The translations under genes were made by a program, and so were the position numbers. A DNA stretch of 17,709 nt from JBEGQX01 sp041180805 (GTDB taxonomy: Bacteria > Planctomycetota > Planctomycetia > Gemmatales > Gemmataceae): positions 1-17,709 of the forward strand of contig JBEGQX010000208.1 of NCBI GenBank assembly GCA_041180805.1, read 5' to 3'. The stretch's first letter is position 1. Each line of letters starts with the position of its first letter. The notes under the pieces are model-generated. The model did not search any database, had not been told where the DNA came from, and saw only the letters and a program-made list of their open reading frames with translations. Of the stretch, positions 7,262 to 14,056 are shown in pieces.

Positions 7262-7422
7262 TTAACCGAATTGTGCAGATAGATAGTCTTGGTAAAGCAG
7301 GGCAAATTTATTTGCTGCTATTGCCCAAACGATCGCTTTTAAAGTATTTTTAATTAGTGCGCTTTGTTTCAGGGATTGGAGACAATGCGTTTTTGAATTT
7401 GCCGTGCCGAAGGATTGGCCCC
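7262..7422. promoter_or_regulatory. Gap before the heptose genes with overlapping inverted repeats
   Basis: This 161-nt gap is the longest inside the locus. Two hairpins that cannot form together are possible. One pairs AGCA and GCAAAT (7296-7307) with ATTTGC and TGCT (7310-7319), with a 2-nt bulge. The other pairs GGGCAA (7300-7305) with TTGCCC (7321-7326). An A/T-rich stretch at 7337-7354 follows, including TATTTTTAAT. TTGCCC (7321-7326) and TATTTT (7345-7350) also form a weak promoter-like pair with an 18-nt spacer. The region may hold a partial terminator, an attenuator or an internal promoter for the heptose operon; none is proven. Confidence 0.35.
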
Positions 7423-8454
7423 ATGCTTATCACCCAGACTCCACTTCGAATCAGTTTCCTCGGTGGGGGAACCGATTACCCGGAATATTTTGAAAAATAC
7501 GGCGGAGCTGTTCTGGGAACCGCGGTGGACAAATGCGCTTACTTCGCCATCTCGCGTTTTTACAGTAAACTTTTCGATTACTCGATTCGAATTGCCTACA
7601 GAAAAGTAGAGTGTGTAAGCGATTTGAATTCCATCGAACATGCTCCATTCAGGGAATGCATGCGCTGGGCCGGTTTGGAAAAAGATGTGGAAATCAATCA
7701 CTCTGCAGAATTACCGGCGGGAACAGGGCTTGGGTCTTCATCCTCGTTTACCGTGGGCTTGCTTAATACTATTTACGCTTACCAAAAAAGATTTACCTCT
7801 CCCCTGGAATTGGCCTATCACGCCATTGATTTGGAAAGAAACGTTCTGGGTGAGTCGGTGGGTGTACAGGACCAAACCTTTGCCGCAGTGGGTGGATTTA
7901 ACCTTGTTGAATTTAAAAAAATGGGGAATTTCGCTGTTCAACGTGTTCCGTTTTCAGCATCCAGGCTCGAAGAATTTGAAAATCATCTGATGGTATTTTT
8001 CACAGGCATCAAGCGCCGTGCCGAAGAACTGGCATCCAAGCAGGTTAAAAAAGTGGAGTTCAACCTTAAGCGCCTCGCAGCAATGAGAACATTAGTTGAC
8101 GAAGGCTACAATCAACTTGCCGGCAATGAGCCAATTTCCCGTTTTGGGGAAACCTTGCACAAATCCTGGATGCTTAAAAAAACACTGGATGATTCCATCA
8201 GCAATAACACCGTGGATCAACTTTATGATGAGGGAATTGGCGCCGGAGCCATTGGCGGAAAACTTTTAGGTGCGGGTGGCGGGGGATTCATGCTCTTTTT
8301 TGTTCCTCCAGAAAAGCGCTCCAAAGTAGCCTCCAAACTGTCACGCTACCAAGAAGTGGATTTCCGAACCAATGCCCCTGGCTCTCATGTGGTACATGCC
8401 AGCAACCAAAAAGAAGTGGTAAATATCCATTCAAAAATCAGGGAGGCAGCATGA
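7423..8454 (+). CDS. hddA: D-glycero-alpha-D-manno-heptose 7-phosphate kinase
   Basis: A GHMP-family kinase that phosphorylates C1 of D-glycero-D-manno-heptose 7-phosphate to give the alpha-1,7-bisphosphate, the second step of the GDP-heptose pathway. The 343 residues match the family length. The N-terminal motif TPLRISFLGGGTDYPEYF is typical of HddA-like kinases. The ATP-binding loop PAGTGLGSSSS is at 98-108, and the C-terminal glycine-rich motif GGKLLGAGGGGFM lies near 277-289. AAGGA at 7410-7414 with an 8-nt spacer fixes ATG 7423; the frame is open further upstream to a GTG at 7357 without a good ribosome site. It shares ATGA with hddC. A fucose or other sugar kinase of the same family is less likely, because HddC, GmhA and GmhB follow directly. 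Confidence 0.93.
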   Translation: MLITQTPLRISFLGGGTDYPEYFEKYGGAVLGTAVDKCAYFAISRFYSKLFDYSIRIAYRKVECVSDLNSIEHAPFRECMRWAGLEKDVEINHSAELPAGTGLGSSSSFTVGLLNTIYAYQKRFTSPLELAYHAIDLERNVLGESVGVQDQTFAAVGGFNLVEFKKMGNFAVQRVPFSASRLEEFENHLMVFFTGIKRRAEELASKQVKKVEFNLKRLAAMRTLVDEGYNQLAGNEPISRFGETLHKSWMLKKTLDDSISNNTVDQLYDEGIGAGAIGGKLLGAGGGGFMLFFVPPEKRSKVASKLSRYQEVDFRTNAPGSHVVHASNQKEVVNIHSKIREAA

Positions 8455-9212
8455 AAAAGCTCCTTTCTGAAATACCCGTTCTAATTCTTGCAGGCGGACT
8501 TGGCACCAGATTAAGGTCCGTGGTTTCTGACAGACCCAAAGCACTTGCACCCATCGGCGACAAACCTTTTTTGCAGATTCAAATGGAAATGCTTAGGGAC
8601 CAGGGTGCCAGGCACTTTGTGCTATGTGTTGGATATCGTTCGGAACAGGTGCTGGATAAATTTGGAAATGGATCCAATCTGGGAATCCAAATTGATTATT
8701 CTGAAGAACGCGAATCCCTGCTTGGCACCGGTGGAGCCATCAGAAATGCCCTGAAATTCATCCCGGAAAGGGCCATGGTTCTAAATGGTGACACCTACCT
8801 GGACTTTGACCACAACGAACTACTGAACATTCATTTGGATGCGCTAAATTCTGGTGCCAAAGCTACCTGCACTCTTGCGCGACTTGAAGATTCTTCACGG
8901 TTTGGCACAGTTATTCTGGATGATCAAAGCAAATATCTTGCTGGCTTTCGCGAGAAAAACTCCGAGTCCAAAGGCCCTGCATGGTTAAATGCAGGTGCCT
9001 ACCTTCTTGAAAAATCGTTCATCGAAGAAATTGAGGCCGGCAAGGTTGTTTCGCTGGAAAGGGATACTTTTCCGACCGCAATACGAAACGGAAACAAAAT
9101 AGCCTGCACTCTTAGCGAAAAACCTTTCTACGACATTGGCACACCCGAAGACTTCCTAGGATTCTGCGAGCTTTATAAGAGGTGGAAAAATGACCGATAT
9201 CGAGCTGCTTAA
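8451..9212 (+). CDS. hddC: D-glycero-alpha-D-manno-heptose 1-phosphate guanylyltransferase
   Basis: A nucleotidyltransferase that joins GTP to heptose 1-phosphate, giving GDP-D-glycero-alpha-D-manno-heptose, the last activation step. The 253 residues carry the fingerprint GGLGTRLRSVVSDRPKALAP from residue 15, where the Arg and Lys bind the nucleotide phosphates. GTGGAIRNA is near 92-100 and the metal-binding Asp is in LNGDTYLD around 112-119. The length fits HddC and the short sugar-1-phosphate nucleotidyltransferases. The start overlaps the hddA stop (ATGA). The guanylyl specificity comes from the gene set (alpha-bisphosphate branch with HddA), not from a residue I can point to; another NTP would be the alternative. 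Confidence 0.9.
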   Translation: MKKLLSEIPVLILAGGLGTRLRSVVSDRPKALAPIGDKPFLQIQMEMLRDQGARHFVLCVGYRSEQVLDKFGNGSNLGIQIDYSEERESLLGTGGAIRNALKFIPERAMVLNGDTYLDFDHNELLNIHLDALNSGAKATCTLARLEDSSRFGTVILDDQSKYLAGFREKNSESKGPAWLNAGAYLLEKSFIEEIEAGKVVSLERDTFPTAIRNGNKIACTLSEKPFYDIGTPEDFLGFCELYKRWKNDRYRAA

Positions 9213-9834
9213 GGTTTCCCTCAAAAATTCCATGGAAGTATACCGTACTGTCATGGAAAAACAGGCGGATGGCCTTGTTCAAATTGCCACCAAACTTGGT
9301 GATATTCTTGAAAATGGTGGGACCATTTACCTTTGTGGAAATGGTGGCAGCGCCGCGGATGCGCAACATGTGGCTGCGGAATTTGTAGGCAGGTTCTTAA
9401 GGGAAAGAAGGGCACTCCCGGCCCAAGCCTTGACGGTAAACACCAGCATACTTACTGCCATTGGAAATGATTACGACTTTTCACAGGTCTTTTCGCGTCA
9501 GGTGAAAGCAATGGTCACTCCCAAAGATGCCTTGGTTGGCATCAGTACCAGTGGCAAATCTGGAAATGTGCTGGAAGCAATCAAGGAAGCCAAAGCCATA
9601 GGGGCACTAACCGTTGCATTTACTGGTTTTCCAGGTGAACCTCTCGCAGGTATGTCTGATTTGTCTTTCCGGGCGCCAACCCAGGAAACACCACGCATCC
9701 AGGAAGTTCACATTGCCGCCTGGCACGGCGTATGCGACATCATCGAAAGACGCATTCATGAAAAAGAGACCGGCAATCTTTCTGGACAGGGACGGGGTCA
9801 TCATCGAGGAAGTCAATTACCTCTCGCATCCTGA
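9190..9834 (+). CDS. gmhA: Sedoheptulose 7-phosphate isomerase
   Basis: It converts sedoheptulose 7-phosphate to D-glycero-D-manno-heptose 7-phosphate, the first step of the pathway. It is a single SIS-domain enzyme. Visible motifs are CGNGGSAADAQH at 49-60, the candidate catalytic Glu64 just after it, the phosphate-binding STSGKSGN at 119-126, and His174 in QEVHIAAWH as the probable second catalytic residue. GAGGTGG lies just upstream of ATG 9190, inside the end of hddC (23-nt overlap). The family usually has about 190-197 residues; this frame has 214. The last 25 residues (190-214, rich in Gly, His and Arg) lie over the start of gmhB in a different frame and resemble no GmhA tail I know, so the original stop may have been lost. 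Confidence 0.93.
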   Translation: MTDIELLKVSLKNSMEVYRTVMEKQADGLVQIATKLGDILENGGTIYLCGNGGSAADAQHVAAEFVGRFLRERRALPAQALTVNTSILTAIGNDYDFSQVFSRQVKAMVTPKDALVGISTSGKSGNVLEAIKEAKAIGALTVAFTGFPGEPLAGMSDLSFRAPTQETPRIQEVHIAAWHGVCDIIERRIHEKETGNLSGQGRGHHRGSQLPLAS

Positions 9835-10342
9835 CCAAATTCGGCTCATTCCTGGTTCCGCAGAGGCTATTTCGCTTTTAAACCGGCTTCATATTCCCGT
9901 TGTAGTTGTATCAAACCAGGCTGGAGTTGCCCGTGGCTTTTTTGAGGAATCTGCCATTCCAAAAGTTCACTCACGCCTGAAAGAATTGCTGGCTGAAAAA
10001 AATGCCCATTGGGATGAAATTTTTTACTGCCCCCATCACCCGGATGGCAATATTCCCAAATATGCTGTGCGATGCACCTGTAGAAAACCTGAACCGGGAA
10101 TGTTGATCCAAGCTGCCCAACTTCTCAATCTAACATTGACAAATTCATGGCTTATTGGCGACAACATATCCGATATTCAGGCGGGTTTAAGTGTTGGGTG
10201 CCGTACTATTCTGGTGGAAACAGGGCATGGCAAACAGTTTGCCTTGGAAACGCCCAAGCCGACCACTCTGAAAAAAAACCTGGCGGAAGCGGTGAAATTC
10301 ATTCTTGAAAGTAACAGCTTTCCCAAGCAACTAAGTGCCTAA
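9758..10342 (+). CDS. gmhB: D-glycero-D-manno-heptose 1,7-bisphosphate 7-phosphatase
   Basis: A HAD-superfamily phosphatase that removes the 7-phosphate between the HddA and HddC steps. The 194 residues include motif I FLDRDG with the nucleophile Asp10 and the acid/base Asp12, motif II VVSNQAG at 50-56, motif III Lys110 and motif IV GDNISD at 134-139. The zinc-binding loop typical of GmhB is complete: Cys91 and His93 in CPHH, and Cys106 and Cys108 in CTC. The frame is open upstream, but motif I must lie near the N-terminus, so ATG 9758 (MKKRPAIFLDRDG) is the start. The result is a 77-nt overlap with the gmhA frame. Its alpha-anomer preference is inferred from HddA. Confidence 0.92.
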   Translation: MKKRPAIFLDRDGVIIEEVNYLSHPDQIRLIPGSAEAISLLNRLHIPVVVVSNQAGVARGFFEESAIPKVHSRLKELLAEKNAHWDEIFYCPHHPDGNIPKYAVRCTCRKPEPGMLIQAAQLLNLTLTNSWLIGDNISDIQAGLSVGCRTILVETGHGKQFALETPKPTTLKKNLAEAVKFILESNSFPKQLSA

Positions 10343-10364
10343 CGAAATTTGAAGGAGATAGTTA

Positions 10365-11303
10365 ATGTCGGCTAAAATTTTGATCACGGGTGGCGCAGGC
10401 TATATTGGTTCAGTTCTCACTCCATTGCTTCTTGGAGAAGGGCATTCGGTTACCATTCTGGATAACTTCCTTTTCAACCAACCCACACTAATGGATTCCT
10501 GTATAAACCCCAATTTTGCCATCGTCAGGGGTGATTGCAGGGATAAAAATCTGATGTCCAAACTGATGAAGGACACCGATTACATTATTCCATTGGCGGC
10601 AATTGTTGGGGCGCCCGCCTGCAATCTGGATACAACAGCGGCCTCGTCTATTAACTTGGATGCCATAAAGCTAATCCTTTCATTGCGTTCCAAGTCTCAA
10701 AGAATCATTCTTCCAAACACTAATAGTGGATATGGAATAGGTGAAAAGGGTAGTTTCTGCACTGAGGAAAGCCCTTTATCACCCATAAGCCTTTATGGCC
10801 GAACCAAAGTAGAAGCGGAACGAGCAGTTCTGGATTCGGGAAATTGTATTACTTTCCGTCTGGCAACCGTATTTGGCCTATCCCCCAGAATGCGCATTGA
10901 TCTGCTGGTAAATGATTTTGTGTATCGCGCCATTAACGACAGGGCTGTGGTAATTTTTGAAGGCCATGCCAAAAGAAACTATATCCATATTCGCGATGTC
11001 TCCAGGGCATTCCTGCATGGCATTTCAAATTTCGAAAAAATGCAGGGCAACGCCTACAACGTGGGTTTGTCAGATGCGAATCTTTCCAAGTTGGAACTTT
11101 GCACCGAAATCAAAAAACACATTCCTGGTTTTGTCTTCCTGGAAGCCCCGATTGGTGAAGATCCGGACAAACGGGATTACATCGTTTCCAACGAGAAGAT
11201 TGAAAAAACTGGGTTCAAACCAAAGTATGGAATCAACGAGGGAATCAAGGAACTCATGAAAGGATACACCATCCTTCGAAACCGGATTTATGCAAATGTC
11301 TGA
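10365..11303 (+). CDS. NAD-binding SDR, probable GDP-heptose C4 dehydrogenase (Cj1427-like)
   Basis: An extended SDR of 312 residues with GGAGYIG at 9-15, PNTNSGYGIGEK from 117, and the catalytic pair Tyr144 and Lys148 in LYGRTK. Several stretches match what I remember of Campylobacter jejuni Cj1427: TFRLATVFGLSPRMR, LLVNDF, RNYIHIRDV and GEDPDKRDYIVSN. Cj1427 oxidises C4 of GDP-D-glycero-alpha-D-manno-heptose through tightly bound NAD(H) and regenerates it by reducing alpha-ketoglutarate. The gene follows the four GDP-heptose genes directly. AAGGAG at 10352-10357, 7 nt before the ATG, is the best ribosome site seen in the locus, which suggests high expression. The SDR family is certain. The specific reaction rests on recalled similarity plus context; a nucleotide-sugar 4-epimerase is the alternative. 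Confidence 0.8.
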   Translation: MSAKILITGGAGYIGSVLTPLLLGEGHSVTILDNFLFNQPTLMDSCINPNFAIVRGDCRDKNLMSKLMKDTDYIIPLAAIVGAPACNLDTTAASSINLDAIKLILSLRSKSQRIILPNTNSGYGIGEKGSFCTEESPLSPISLYGRTKVEAERAVLDSGNCITFRLATVFGLSPRMRIDLLVNDFVYRAINDRAVVIFEGHAKRNYIHIRDVSRAFLHGISNFEKMQGNAYNVGLSDANLSKLELCTEIKKHIPGFVFLEAPIGEDPDKRDYIVSNEKIEKTGFKPKYGINEGIKELMKGYTILRNRIYANV

Positions 11304-12900
11304 TGAAGTAGACAAACATAAGCCCCGCAAATTCTACATCATCAACAACGGGATGAAGGATTTGCGCGGACATTATTTCGAAACTGCAGTTTCTATAGCC
11401 CAAGCAGCCAAGGATTTGGGCTGGCATCCCATCCTGTGCGCACATTCCACTTGCGAAACCGGATTAACCCCTGAATGGCTGGAATTCTATCCAGTTTTCA
11501 GAACTGATCATTGGATGGCAGGTCCTGCAAAACCCTTTGAAACAGACGAAATTCAAATTAATCTGGCAAAATATCGTAATTCAAATATCGAAAACCTGAA
11601 ATTTGGCATGGCTACTTTTGACGATTACATTGCGTCAAGATTTTTTATTCCCCCTCATTTAATATCCACCGATGTATTTCAAAATTCGGTTTTAAAAAAA
11701 ACATTCAAAAGAATTAAGCAGATCCACAAAGAACAAGGAACTTCGGCAGTATTCAAGAAAGCAACAAAAAAAATACTTAAAGAAATCACACCTCCATTCA
11801 TAATCAGAATTGCAAAAAAAGTAGTGTCCAAAATCAAAAGATTGTGGAAAAAGAACAATCTTACTATCAATCAAACATTAGACATGACCACCGAAAATTA
11901 TTATTCCTCCATTTTCAAGGCGGATCTTTCCAAGATTCTTGCCATTACAAATGCACAACAAAAAGATTATGTGATTCTGCCAACCGCTCATGGCCGTGAA
12001 TTATTTGCTATCAACGAACTTTGCAATGAAGTTCCAACCTTGCCTTCTTTTGGATTAGAGTTCCGGCACGCCTTGGAATTCCCCTTAGTTCCATTACCCG
12101 ATGGGCAGGAACACGCATACGTAAAACACCACCGCTACTATTTTGAGGAAACACTAAAAAATGGATTAAAAAGTAACGTTAAACTTTTCACGGACACCAG
12201 GGAACTCGTAGATGATTACGTCAAATTTAGTGGAATGCCTTTCAAAGTGCTCCCAATTCCATTCAGACAGACCTTCCTGGAAAACCATCGAATAAAGCTT
12301 CCCAAAGAAAACGAAAAACTTCATTTAATTTATTTAGGAGATCCCCGAGAGGAAAAGGGATTCCATTGGCTTCCCTATCTGATGGATTTTTTAGCAGACA
12401 ATTATTTAAAAACAGGAAGAGTAAAACTGGAAATACAAGCTTCTGTTCACCTTAAGCATTCTGAAATCAAATGTATTAACGCTTTAAAAATACTTCAAGC
12501 ATACCCTAAAGAATGGATTACTTTTCATGGCCTTGAAGGCCCATTATCTCCTGGCGATTATTACGAATTAATAGCTAAAGGCCACATTAACTTGTGCCCT
12601 TACGAAAAAGAAACATACAGGTCAAGAAGCTCAGGAACACTTACCGAGGCAATTGCTGCAGGCATGCCTACCATCGTTCCAGATAATACATGGTTATCCA
12701 GTCAACAACCCTTAGAAACGGGGCTTTCATTCAATGGTTTGGATGATTTTCTAAACAAAACTTGTCAGCTTATTGATAATTACTCAGCCTTTTTTGAAAA
12801 AGCTAAATCAGCAAAAGATGAATGGCTTAGGAAACAAGATCCAAAAAACTTAATTTTAGAGGCAGTTAAAGAATCTAATTCCGCGCATCGGGCAAATTAA
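11296..12900 (+). CDS. Glycosyltransferase, GT-B fold, with a lysine-rich insert
   Basis: A roughly 534-residue protein whose C-terminal half looks like a GT4-type donor domain: LIYLGDPREEKGFHWLPY near 340-357, then SGTLTEAIAAGMPTIVP around 446-462, the equivalent of the nucleotide-sugar-binding EX7E region. The N-terminal YIINNGMKDLRGHYFE resembles acceptor domains of large glycan-locus transferases. Residues about 130-190 form a strongly basic, poorly conserved-looking segment (repeated KK, KR and IK) that could bind membrane phospholipid. The start overlaps the previous stop; ATG 11296 is preferred because GGA (11284-11286) has 9-nt spacing, but ATG 11290 is also possible. The gene is AT-richer than its upstream neighbours. 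Donor and acceptor are unknown. Confidence 0.78.
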   Translation: MSDEVDKHKPRKFYIINNGMKDLRGHYFETAVSIAQAAKDLGWHPILCAHSTCETGLTPEWLEFYPVFRTDHWMAGPAKPFETDEIQINLAKYRNSNIENLKFGMATFDDYIASRFFIPPHLISTDVFQNSVLKKTFKRIKQIHKEQGTSAVFKKATKKILKEITPPFIIRIAKKVVSKIKRLWKKNNLTINQTLDMTTENYYSSIFKADLSKILAITNAQQKDYVILPTAHGRELFAINELCNEVPTLPSFGLEFRHALEFPLVPLPDGQEHAYVKHHRYYFEETLKNGLKSNVKLFTDTRELVDDYVKFSGMPFKVLPIPFRQTFLENHRIKLPKENEKLHLIYLGDPREEKGFHWLPYLMDFLADNYLKTGRVKLEIQASVHLKHSEIKCINALKILQAYPKEWITFHGLEGPLSPGDYYELIAKGHINLCPYEKETYRSRSSGTLTEAIAAGMPTIVPDNTWLSSQQPLETGLSFNGLDDFLNKTCQLIDNYSAFFEKAKSAKDEWLRKQDPKNLILEAVKESNSAHRAN

Positions 12901-12902
12901 AC

Positions 12903-14036
12903 ATGCGAATTCTTTACATCTACCCTTTCGGTCCATTTTTCCCTGTGAGCTCCGGGGCGGATATTATTGCCACCAACCATTTGGAGTATTTTCGTAAAAA
13001 GGGTTTCCAAGTTGATTGCATCCTATTTCAAAACCCGCAAAAAACAAAATACCTAGATCAATTCAAAGCTCAGTATAGTTTTTGCAATTCCATTCACCTC
13101 TTAGATTTTCCACCAATTGCTTTTAAATTTGGCGAGCTTTTATTCGCATCAAATTATCTTGCAAATTCGGAACCGTTAAAAACTTTATTAAGGACACCAT
13201 ACGATATTCTTTTTTCGAACTATGCATTTACTGCACCGATTTCCCTGGCTGCAAAAAATACAAAGTTGAAAGTCTTGGAAACTGTCGATCATTTGTGGGA
13301 GGCCCTTGCAATCAGCAATCCCGGATCGACCAAAAATCCCATTGACGAAGCAACCATGAAGTTGATCGAGTTTGAACTATACGAATTATTTGAAAAAATC
13401 ATTTTCATTAACAACGAGGAAATGAATAATTCCCCACAAAACAGCAAATGCAGCTATGCATTTATTCCCCCAGCTTGGAATTTACCTGTTAAAGATTTAT
13501 CTTTAAGTAATAGCTCAAGCATTGATATCCTGTTTATTGGCAGCAATCATCGCCCTAACATTGATGGCTTGGACTTCTTTTACAAGAATGTATTCTTACC
13601 ATTTATCAGACCGATGGGTTTTAAATTAACGGTTGCAGGAAAAGTCTGTGATTATTGGCCTGTCGAAGATCCTCGAGTTGAGAAAATTGGATTTTACAAA
13701 GGCCCTATTCAATCGCTCTATGATTCCACCAAAGTGGTTGTCATCCCAATACTTGATGGATCTGGTTTAAGCATCAAAACTTTGGAGGCAATGGCTTTTG
13801 GCAAAGCTATTGTGACAACCCCCAAAGGCGCAAGAGGCATGAAATTAGAAAACCAGCCATTCCTAACCATTAATTTAAAGGATCAGCCCGAAGAATTTTC
13901 ACAAGCAGTTATTGACCTACTTCATTCTGAAGATAAACGAAAAAATTTGGGTTCAAAGGCACTGGAACATTTTAAAAATGAGCATTCTTTTGAAATATAC
14001 GCCCAGCGCATGGATAATTTTTTGGGGTTAGCCTGA
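12903..14036 (+). CDS. GT4-family glycosyltransferase
   Basis: A 377-residue GT-B glycosyltransferase. The N-terminal domain starts with RILYIYPFGPFFPVSSGA, a usual donor/acceptor cleft start with a glycine loop. The C-terminal domain begins near residue 213 with FIGSNHRPNIDGLDFF and holds GSGLSIKTLEAMAFGKAIVTT around 285-305. There the usual first Glu of EX7E is replaced by a Gly-Ser-Gly context, as in the GT4 subgroup that takes sugars for O-antigen and capsule. It begins 2 nt after the preceding stop and is probably coupled to that transferase. Composition is AT-rich, similar to the preceding gene and unlike the sugar-nucleotide genes. It probably adds one of the locus-specific sugars; which one is not readable from sequence. 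Confidence 0.85.
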   Translation: MRILYIYPFGPFFPVSSGADIIATNHLEYFRKKGFQVDCILFQNPQKTKYLDQFKAQYSFCNSIHLLDFPPIAFKFGELLFASNYLANSEPLKTLLRTPYDILFSNYAFTAPISLAAKNTKLKVLETVDHLWEALAISNPGSTKNPIDEATMKLIEFELYELFEKIIFINNEEMNNSPQNSKCSYAFIPPAWNLPVKDLSLSNSSSIDILFIGSNHRPNIDGLDFFYKNVFLPFIRPMGFKLTVAGKVCDYWPVEDPRVEKIGFYKGPIQSLYDSTKVVVIPILDGSGLSIKTLEAMAFGKAIVTTPKGARGMKLENQPFLTINLKDQPEEFSQAVIDLLHSEDKRKNLGSKALEHFKNEHSFEIYAQRMDNFLGLA

Positions 14037-14056
14037 TCCTGGCAAGGAACATATTT

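Noticed and set aside
7250..7354. Reading the gap after 7261 as the rest of the glycosyltransferase through a frameshift
   Set aside because: Only about 35 codons are open and no glycosyltransferase motif is clear, so it is reported as a possible remnant and not as a gene.
9614..9757. Upstream extension of gmhB inside gmhA
   Set aside because: The HAD motif I must lie near the N-terminus, so the ATG at 9758 is the sensible start.
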